From positions 249,035-313,034 of the forward strand of contig VXAZ01000415.1 in NCBI GenBank assembly GCA_013399875.1: a stretch of DNA of 64,000 nt, read 5' to 3'. This document shows positions 54,885-64,000 of the stretch, in pieces. Under the pieces are notes generated by a model, which ran no database searches, was not told where the DNA came from, and saw only the letters and a program-made list of their open reading frames with translations. This DNA is from Gymnorhina tibicen. Taxonomy: Eukaryota > Chordata > Aves > Passeriformes > Artamidae. Both the position numbers and the translations under genes were made by a program. How positions within the stretch are numbered: the stretch's first letter is position 1; each line of letters begins with the position of its first letter.

Positions 54885-55176
54885 TTCTCCCAGGGAACAA
54901 GCAACAGGATGAGAGGACATAGTCTAAAGTTGTACCAGGGGAGGCTCAGGTTGGACATCAGGAAGAATTGCTCCATGGAAAGGGAGGTCAGGCCTTGGAA
55001 AGGGCTGCCCAGGGAGGTTTGGGGTCCCCATCCCTGGAGGTGTCCAAGGAAGGCCTGGATGTGGCACTCAGTGCTCTGGGCTGGGGACAAGGTGGGGATT
55101 GGGCACAGCTTGGCCTCGATGACATTGGAATTGTTTTCCAACCTTAATAACTCTTTGGTTCTATTCTATCATTCTA
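54885..55176 (+). mobile_element. CR1 LINE 3' fragment
   Basis: This belongs to the same subfamily as the 6.0 kb copy. Both share the run from gggctgcccagggaggtttg through ccatccctggaggtgtcc to gcactcagtgctctgggctg and gggcacagct. It ends in gttctattctatcattct, a CR1-type tail. It is sense to DSCAM. Confidence 0.85.
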
Positions 55177-55616
55177 AGATCCAAATCACTAACAAGCCAC
55201 AAACTCTGGTGTTTCTCTCACACCCAGCTGCCTCAGGTGCCTCCACGCCCTGTCCCTCCTGTGATTTAATTTTTCTGTTTCCCCATCACCCTTGGGCACC
55301 AGTGCAGCTACTCCTTGGATGTATAAAATGTTGAATTTTTAGATGTGGGAAAATGCTGTTTTGATAAATCACAAGCGTCTTTCAGTGGCTCAAAGGATAT
55401 TAAAATGTCACAGCCAAGCAACTCAGCATTCTCATTCTTTCTTCCTGCCTTTGAGGACACACTTTGCAAACTGTGGAGAAAACAGATAATTCTCTCTAGG
55501 AATTAGGGGAGTCAGAATATTGCTGTACCGCAGTGAACAATTAATGATATTTATCTCTCACATAAGGCTTTATCCTTTTCCTATATAAATCTTTCCTGCA
55601 GGAGCAATTTAGTGAG

Positions 55617-55656
55617 TGGTATCTCCATTTTGCACGTATAGAAACTGAGACACTGC
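55617..55656 (+). mobile_element. Possible ancient MIR-like SINE core
   Basis: The stretch tctccattttgcacgtatag then aaactgagacactgcatgag resembles the same MIR-type core. Only about 40 bases can be matched by eye, so chance similarity is possible. Confidence 0.33.
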
Positions 55657-57483
55657 ATGAGCACTGGGAAAATATCAAATCTACTTCAAGGCTTTACTAG
55701 ATTTAAAGTTACGTGGGTATTGTCGAGGCCCCCACTGTGCAAACTTTAGGCCGTGCTTTCAAAATGTTTCTCTCACTAAGTTTGTGGTTTGTGTTTGATT
55801 CTGTAGAGCTGTCTTATTTGTGGTTGTTTTGGGAATTTACTTAGAATGTTTTAAGACTCGAAAAAAGTAAAAAATCACTTATTTTATCTTCATAGTCATT
55901 TGGACCCACCTATGAACTCTTACAATATTGACCCATCTACCTAAACATTGCAGAACACAATACAAGCAAAGCAAGGAATTACAAAGAAGAAGATTATCTG
56001 AGGGGAGAGGAGGAAACGGGCAAATTAAGGAGACACAGAGTTATATTAATTTTTGCTGCCTTCTTAGCTGACTTGAAAAATATCAACTCTAAATCTACAT
56101 CTCAAGGTTTTGTGAGCACTGTAGAAAGTTCCTCAGCTCTTTGAGACCAAGGGAAGCTCCTACGTTCTGTTAGCCCTGCACTCTCTGAAGATGAATAACC
56201 ACTTGTTTCTGATAGCTCTGTTCGGCTGCAGCCTAAAACCCGTTTCAGGGAACATTAGTCTGGCAGAGCCAAGCTTGAAGCCATGTAAGATATTTAAAAT
56301 TGGACTCTTGGCAGAAGGCTTCTCCTCACACACATTCATTTTTAATTTTTTTTTTTTAATTACTCATAGCACCTGAAATAAGCAAGAGAGATATTATTTC
56401 AGGAGACATAAAAGAACAATTTGGAGTCTAACAAATGTCCCTACATGTGATTTATTTCTTTTGATCAGCACTGACCTTTTGAGTTGATTGTCTGTGATTT
56501 ACAGGAGGACCTGTGTAAGACCAGACACCCACGACTGAAGGGACTGAAATGACTTGCATTTCTAAAACCAAACCATTTCCAATACTAGTTGAAAGATCTG
56601 CAGCAGAAACAGAAAGCTGTGATTGAAACTTTTTGCAATTTGAAAAACATTCAAAGTTGATGGCCTTTTCTTTCTTTTCATCAATGGTGTTAAATATTTC
56701 CTGACACTATGGGTGACATAAATAGTGACATGCAGTTTAGTTGAATTATTAGACTATAGATGCATATGCTTTTGGAAGAGCCTTAGCCTATAAATAAAGA
56801 CAATAAATCAGATTTTTCAATCAGCCTTCCACCCGGCAAACATCCTATATCAAGCTACCCAGGCTACAGGTTGAAGATCCAGCAGCGCATAGATCAGGAA
56901 AAGGCAATTTTTATTGCTACAGCTGTTTGGCATTTGCCCTCAAATTCTAAGTGGATGGCAGAGCTGCTCAGCTAGGGGCAGTTTTTATGTTTACCTGCCT
57001 GTTGGAGGAAAAGCAGCATGTTCCTCATGTGTAGGATAAGGAGCCTTCGGGGGATACTTGGTAACTGAGGTCAAAAATGTGCAAGTCCCTGTAGAAAATT
57101 GCGAGTCTCTTCCTCAGAAATTACTGTGACAAGAAATGAAGCTCATTTCTGTGGAGTGAAATTCTGAAACCTGTCTTGTTTCTCTCAAGTGGAAAACACT
57201 TAGATCAGAAAACAATGCTGCACAAAATTGCCTGGTTGAGTTGGATTTTACTCTTTACATTCCTTGTTGTAAGCTGGTGATGGTCTGGATGATGTTCCTC
57301 AGGAAAAGGGTTCTGTTCTCTGAGGGAAGACTATTGTTTCCTTGCAAAATATAAAGATCTGGAATAGGAAAGAGAGAAAGACACATTCGGCCTCAACTTG
57401 TGGTAGGTGGTTTATTCCCCAAGTAGCGCTGCCAATTGCTGCTCACAGGAAGTCACAACTGGGATTATGTTTGTTCATGTAAT

Positions 57484-58080
57484 TATAGAATGACTTGGGT
57501 TTGGAAGGGACCTTAAAGCTCACCCAGTCCCACCCCCTGCCATGGCAGGGACACCTTCCACTGTCCCAGGCTGCTCCAAGCCCCAGTGTCCAGCCTGGCC
57601 TTGGACACTTCCAGGGATCCAGGGGCAGCCACAGCTGCTCTGGGCACCCTGTGCCAGGGCCTCCCCACCCTCCCAGGGAACAATTCCTGCCCAAGATCCC
57701 ATCCAGCCCTGCCCTCTGGCACTGGGAAGCCATTCCCCGGGTCCTGTCCCTCCAGCCCTTGGGAATTGTCTCTCTCCATGTTTCCTGTGGCTCCTTCAGG
57801 CCCTGCAAGGCCACACTGAGCTCACCCCAGAGCTTCTCCTCTCCAGGCTGAACAATCCCAGCTCTCCCAGCCTTTCCTCCCAGCAGAGCTGCTCCATCCC
57901 TCTGCTCATCCTGGTGCCTCCTCTGGCCTCTCTCCAGCAGCTCCATGTCCTCCCTGTGCTGCCCAGGGCTGGGGCAGCTCTGCAGGTGGGGCTCTCACCT
58001 GAGCAGGGCACAGGGGCACAATCCCCCCTCTCCTGCTGCCCAGGCTGTGGGATCAGCCCAGGACACTGCTGGCTTCTCTG
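57484..58080 (-). mobile_element. CR1 LINE 3' fragment with ORF2 remnant
   Basis: The copy is antisense to DSCAM. It starts at the tail atagaatgacttgggtttgg and extends about 600 bases. The complement carries an open frame with MELLERGQRRHQDEQRDG, which corresponds to the CR1 ORF2 MELLERVQRRA region, followed by a LLGGKAGRAGIVQPGEEK run that is out of frame relative to the ERLGELGLFSLE version. It is therefore inactive. The subfamily resembles the 17.6 kb copy but the sequence is more diverged. Confidence 0.9.
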
Positions 58081-60388
58081 TAGGTTTTTGTTACCATTGC
58101 TTGGCAAAGCTTGCAGAGTATCTCTGCAGATGTCAATTAAGGAACATGATATTTTTTTATCTATAGTGTTCTTAATCTAACAGATTTGCTTGTCTTGATT
58201 TCACACCTAATTGCTGAAAATATTGTGACTAGACAGGAATATAAAAGCACTGTAATATAATACCTGTTGACAGAACTGATTAAGATTGAAAAACAGAGGA
58301 AAGCAAGTACCCCATTATGTGCCAGAGGTCACTGAAAAATGTATTCAAGGCTGCTGATGTAAAGCAGCTCGATATTCTGTTATCTATGGATGATTTTAAA
58401 AGCAAGTTGCTCTTTAATGGAATTCCCTTTTCACTGGACTGTCACCACTGACTGCTCTATTATGTATTCAATTACTATATCTTTATAAAAAATTACTTGT
58501 TCTATAGAATGATAGTTAAAAAAGATTGAAATTATGAAAGTTTGAGAAAATGTAGCTGTTACTCCATATGCCATCAGATTTTCTCCTTGTGAACCAAGGA
58601 AGAATTATCGTAGAATTTCTATTTTATGCAAAGGCATAGCCCTTTTATTTTGCCTCAAAGATAGATATTTTCTGTTTTAAAAGGAAAGAATACACTTGAC
58701 CTCCATAATTGTTTTGTGTCAGAAAAAACTGAATCATCCAGATTAACATCTGCTACTACTCTTTTCTCTTTCACAAACATGTGGATTCCTCCCTTTTTTT
58801 ACAGTATGTGCTGTATTTTAGTTTGTGCATGACCAGACTTCATTAATATCTAATATGTAACCTCGATGACAATCCCTATGTAGCTCCCTTCTTACTGGAA
58901 ATGCCAGACATTTCTTCCTGTGTAAAATGACGATACTTATTTTTGGTTTTGCTCAATTTCATCTAAAAAGAGGTATCACAAATCTCCTTGGGTGCTCAAC
59001 ATTTGTGTTAAAGCCATGGTTATTAATTGGAGTGAAAATGAACAGAGTGGCCTCGTCTTGCAGAGCTTCTCCATAGTTTTATTGAAAATAATTCCAGTAG
59101 TGTTTTCTTCCCGTGGTAAGCGCGGGGACGTGTTTTATTATTCACCTCGGTATTCTGATGAGACAAGCCAGTCTCCAGGCTCCAGCAAACGAGGCGATTG
59201 CCTCAGGCAGAGACTGCCAGAAGGGCCTGAACGTCCTTGGCCACACTCCCTGTTTTCCCACGGCACAGGGGAGCCTTGGGAGGATTCAGCGACAGTTTGC
59301 ATTCCACCATCGCATCCGGCACCAGGGATCTGCAGAGCCAAGTGCTGCTTTTTACCGTGGCGGGCAGCAGCAATCACCTCAGGTGCTGCTGGGTTGGTCT
59401 GGATCAGGACCACACAAGAAATTTCTCCTGGCTCCACCACGGTCTCGGCTGCGTTGTCCTCTGCGGTTCCTTTGGTTTTTTCTCTGAATTTCTTTGTCCT
59501 GCCCCTGAGGAGCAAACACAGGATGCTGATGCATCTCTCAGCTCAGCAACTGCCTGCCTGTGGGGAGGGAGCTGTAGCATCACTCTCTGCTGAGCAGACC
59601 TTGAGAATAATTACCCCACTAAAGACTGAGCACCCTGGGACTGTGACCTGTGGGGCTGTGACCTCTGTGTGTGTGTGTGAACAGATAGAGGTAAAGAGAA
59701 GGCAGAGGAGAGGAAGATGTATGGCAGAGTGTTGCTATTAATTGCTCCTGCTCCTCCTTGCTGCAAAACCTCTGCTGGGAGGGATGCTTCAGCAGCAGGT
59801 GACTGCACCAGAATATGAATGGGGGCAGTTCAGTCTTTATGTTGCCCTTTGTAAATGGATTATTGCCTTCTGGCTGTGGTTTACTGTCACTGGCGTGTTC
59901 TGCTCGTAAGCAGAAGGTTGTGCCTTCCAAGCAATTGTCTAAAAATGGAAAATCTCTCTCCCGGATGTAAAAAGGGAAGATGCTGGCTGGTTTTCTGCAG
60001 ACAGAACACATGCAGAGGTAGACATTGGCTTCGTGTAACGTGGTTATCTTTGGATTTTGCTTCTAAACAAAGCAAGCAAAATTTGGAGCATATTTCAGCG
60101 TGGAGGTCAGAGAAATGTGTGTCTTGTCTAATGATAAGCAGAGGACATCTGGTTATACCATCCATCAGTCTATCGCCTAGAGCAAGAGATATTCAAGTTT
60201 GACATGTCTGTTTTGGGAGGGGGAGGGAGGAGCAGAGAGATAACAGACTGTTTTATTAAAATGCAGCAGCAGAAGTTGTTGGTTTCCTTTGTTTTCGTTT
60301 GTTAGGCTTTGGGTTTTTGTTTGTTTGTTGTTTTTTCTTCCCCCCCAAATCACTTTTAATTATATTTACTGAGTTCACTCTGTGGGAG

Positions 60389-60811
60389 CTACCCAAAAAG
60401 TTGATCACCTAACACTACCCAAAAGACAAAACTATTAATTACCCAAAATACTGAAATAATTCGAACATTAAGAATGTTTGAACACTATTTTAAAAAGTTA
60501 TTCTGGCTTCAAGCTACAGAGGATGCTAAAAGTAAGAAGTTCCTTCCCGTTCATATTTTTAAAAATATCCTAATAGGTGAAACACCTATTAGGTGTTTAA
60601 TTTACACTCAAAGCAACCTACAGTGCTCTCCTAGATTTGAACATTGGTCAGACTGTCAGTCCAGCTCGCTTATGAATTTAAGTTGCTACTATATTGTTGA
60701 TTAATTCACAATATTCGTATTGTGTTGCTAATCCTAATGAAAATAAAAATCATTCGTAATTAAAAAAAATTGTTCGTATTTCTTAGGCAGTATTGTGTAT
60801 TTCTGAAATAC
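60389..60811. repeat. Cluster of short inverted and direct repeats
   Basis: At least six short inverted repeats lie in this AT-rich stretch: 60460-60482 (10-bp arms, one mismatch), 60553-60568 (16-bp perfect palindrome), 60569-60593 (11-bp perfect arms, 3-base loop), 60582-60596 (overlapping, 7-bp arms), 60707-60724 (7-bp arms around ttcg) and 60797-60811 (7-bp arms). There are also three copies of tacccaaaa at 60390, 60416 and 60440, and three of ttcgta at 60714, 60753 and 60773. No transposon family was recognised. Confidence 0.75.
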
Positions 60812-61213
60812 GTTCTTTTATAGCTTTCTGATATTTTTCATGCAATCACTTCATACAGATTTGTAATTCTTTTAAAACTGAAAAAGAGTGCTGAACAGTC
60901 TCTTCTTTCTTTAATTATTCAGTTTCATTTTTATTTTCCTTCACAGAATACTCAGGAAAGTGCTACACTGTGACATTTCTTTCAGATTTTGCCACTTACA
61001 TCCCTTTTAAAATAATCTTTTGACACCAAGAAAGTTGCTCCTTGCCTGGGTTTTGTTTTCTCTTCAAATGAAGGATTCCTTTAAGAACAAGCTTTTTTGT
61101 TTTCACATCGAAATTGCTTTGAATGTTCCAAATCTCCTTGAATGCACCTGATTTATTTTGTGGAGTTGCAGCCTGCTTTGTGTACCTTGTTTGAAAGCAA
61201 ACTTTGAGTAAAC

Positions 61214-61335
61214 TTAGGCCAGATTGGACAGGGTTTGGAGCAACCTGGGACAGTGGAAGGTGTCCCTGCCCACAGCAGGGAGTCGAACTGGGTGATTTTT
61301 AAATCCCCTCCCAACCCAAACCATTCCACGATTCA
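61214..61335 (+). mobile_element. CR1 LINE, last ~120 bases
   Basis: The block ggagcaacctgggacagtgg, then aaggtgtccctgcccacagc, ctgggtgatttttaaatccc and aaccattccacgattc is the terminal CR1 segment. It is sense to DSCAM and strongly 5'-truncated. Confidence 0.85.
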
Positions 61336-64000
61336 TGGCAGGGCCAGGGGCTGCCATCACCGAAAATCTGCTGTGTTCATTTTCATGGAAGGTTTGGTCC
61401 AAAAATGGATGTCATTCCTTTTAAGAGGGATTTTATTATAGAATTATTAGTATTGAATGTTAGCCATAAAAGCATTTCTGAATCTAAGTGAAAACTTTCC
61501 TCTGAAGTTAAAGCCTTCAGTGCCAAGACATGTCTAGTTCAAGACAGATGCAGTTTTGAAAATCTTGTTGCTTAAAGATAACTCGTTTTTTTACAGCTAA
61601 AATTTGTTTTCTGTCTGTGTCTTGGTAGTAAAGGGCAAATATAAGTTTTTACTTAGCATTTAATAGAATTTAATGGAACTGGCTCTGGCAATGACTGATT
61701 TGGTTGTTTAGTAATAGGTAAAACAAGTCTCTGACTGGGCTTTTATAGCAGCTGCATGAATAATCAAATTTCTGTTCAGTTTGGTTACAAAGCCAAATAA
61801 ACACGTATTTCTTCTTTTTTTAACAATATGGATCAAAACTTGCTTTGTCCAATTTTCCCCTGGTTGGGGTATAGAAAAGCTAGAATTATTCCTGTGAGTC
61901 TCACAACACATTCATCACACCGAAGGAAAACCTTTCATTTGCACTATCAGCATATATTCAGTTATAGCAATAAACTACCAAGGATTAGATTTGAACACAA
62001 CTGATTGATTTTGGTATCTAACACTGAATGTCTTCCTGGATATTATGCTCTTCAGAGCTGTGCTTCTTTTGCCTCAGACCCATTTGGAAACCTGATGCTC
62101 TTTTGAACCCTACATCTAATCAGGTTTCTCTGGCTCCTTAGGCAGATGTCTGTCTGTCTTTTTCTTTTTTTTCCCCATTTTTTTATAGAACCCATGGAAC
62201 CATTCATACTTTTCCATTTGTATTGTAGTGAGCACCTTGTCCTGTCTGCTGTGGGAGCAGTTTCATAACTGTAAATATTGTGATATACTACTCTGCAGAT
62301 GTAAAAATTAAAATAAGGAAAGAGCAGAACTCGTCTCTTTTGTTTCTATTTCGCCACTTGCCGCTGAGACAGGGATTTATAAAATCCCCCCAAAAGATAA
62401 GTAACTTAATTTCTGGCCTTTCGATGCTTAATCACTGCAGTTTAAATGCAAATGTTATTATTTCTTCTATATTTAAATGAAAATTAGCATTTCAATAATA
62501 GGTGCTTCTTGGGAAGCTGGGATTTTCTTTTTTTTTCTCCCAGTGTCTAAAGTTACAGAACTAAAATCTTGTAGAAAACAAGTGTTGGAAGCATCCAAAA
62601 CCACTAATGCTCCGTGTAGGTAATGAAGTCATAGGTTTAGTGGGTCACAACTCGTGGAAGAAAAATGATTGTCGTAAAATGATGTGTTTTAAAATACACG
62701 TAGTTCACATTTTTTTCCCCGTTCAGGTTTAAGTCACTGGAAGTACAGCTTTGGCATTTCTCAGGATGTTAATAAAGTGTTAAAAAACTTTGACACTGAA
62801 TTAAATAGAATTTAGGAATGTGTGGAGTTGTTGGTAGGTGTTTTGGAGGACTTTTAAAAAAAGGTAAAGCATTTGTATGTGTGAAGATAAAACCCCTCCA
62901 GCTGTAAAAAGAAAAAAAAGGTGGAAAACGCGAAGATATGCCATTGGAGAGGTCACCTAATCTTAAAATTTAGCCCCGAGCAGTCAATCCCTCATTTCTG
63001 ACTTAAGAAATTCTTTCTTCTGTTTTGAGAGTTTTATCATTGTGGGGTAAATATGGTAGGGGATCACGGGGAAACAGAGGTGTGAAGGTTAAAAATGCAG
63101 GTGGCCTCCTTTGAAAACAAAATGCTGAAGCCCAGGCATATCAGCTGTGGTTTTTTTGATGGAGACAGTGACCCTTAAAAGGAAGTGTGCAAGCACAGAC
63201 ACCCTGTGTGCTCACAGATTTCAATCTGGCAGACTTTTCTGAGGATGCACCTCATGGACAGTTTGCCAGCAGCTAAATCTTGCTGGGATTACTTGCCAGC
63301 TCCTTCTGAAATAATAGGATTTATGGTTGGTTCTTGCAAGCCATCTCTCTGATGTGTAGGCATTAGTTGGGATTTTTTGTTCATTCAAAGGTGTGGTCTG
63401 GTGTGCAATTCTTTTCTGAAATTGCCTTATGTATAATGATGTAGGGAATAATTTGTTAACTGCATTCTAAATGAGCAGGTTTGAGCAATATTCATAGGAA
63501 AAGTAGCTCTAAATACTTCTCAGTTTTTGTACAATCACTTTTTATGTTAATCTGCCTGGAGGGTTTTCTTGAGAAGGTAAAGAACAGCATCGTTCAAAAC
63601 AAGCAAGGTGGAAATACTCCCTTAGGGGAACAACAAATTCAGCTTGTTAACCACGGGCTAATGAAATGCAGATTTAAATCTCCTAGTACCCATCTTTTTC
63701 TAGGACCAGAGGTGCCTCAAAGAGATTATACAGATAATTTCTACTTGAAATTATTTTCTGTCCAGAGTTGGATGGATTATGGAGTTAGGATGGGATGTAG
63801 CATTTATACTGGTTACTTTGGAGAAACTGAGCCTAAACTTTTTGGACTATGGCCACTTGCCAAGTGAGTTTCCTTGAAATCCCTTGTATAGTGACAATAT
63901 TTTCCTGTTCCACCTGAAAGAATGGAACCAACAGTATCTCAAGCAATGGCAAAAACTGATAAAGCACCAGGAGTGACATAATAGACCCTGTTCGACCACG

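Noticed and set aside
57443..58180. Long overlapping open frames on both strands around 57.5-58.1 kb as a possible gene
   Set aside because: They fall entirely in a CR1 copy; the minus-strand frame is decayed CR1 ORF2 and the plus-strand frames are its shadows.

Overview
The window is vertebrate nuclear DNA, almost certainly from a bird and probably a songbird. Two coding exons are recognisable, both on the + strand. They are exons 2 and 3 of DSCAM, the Down syndrome cell adhesion molecule, a large neuronal receptor of the immunoglobulin superfamily. Everything else is intron. The bird call rests on twelve CR1 (chicken repeat 1) LINE fragments on both strands, several with long, little-diverged 3' ends, and on the absence of Alu, L1 or B1/B2-type mammalian repeats. 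The songbird refinement rests only on how the CR1 subfamilies read and is less certain.

Layout. Positions 1-34720 lie in intron 1. The signal-peptide exon is not in the window. This stretch holds eight CR1 fragments, some homopolymer and simple-sequence tracts, one undetermined base (6083), and no recognisable gene. Exon 2 (34721-35038) encodes the mature N-terminus and Ig domain 1. Intron 2 (35039-39564) is short and has no CR1. Exon 3 (39565-39711) encodes the first part of Ig domain 2. From 39712 to the end is intron 3, with four more CR1 fragments, a microsatellite and an unusual cluster of inverted repeats near 60.4-60.8 kb. Exon 4, which should carry the second cysteine of Ig2, was not found.

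Both exons are flanked by phase-1 introns and have lengths divisible by three, the usual arrangement for shuffled Ig-domain exons. I saw no bacterial-style operon, no tRNA or rRNA, no CRISPR array and no second protein-coding gene. Most open frames in the window are chance frames in intron or decayed CR1 reverse-transcriptase sequence.

The observations most worth following are: (a) nearly identical CR1 copies in opposite orientation on either side of exons 2-3, which could pair in the pre-mRNA; (b) the inverted-repeat cluster at 60.4-60.8 kb; (c) the ambiguous base sitting exactly at an internal CR1 deletion junction; (d) a homeodomain/octamer-like motif cluster in intron 2; and (e) a small CpG cluster just upstream of exon 2. 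I found no clear evidence for a wholly new biological system.
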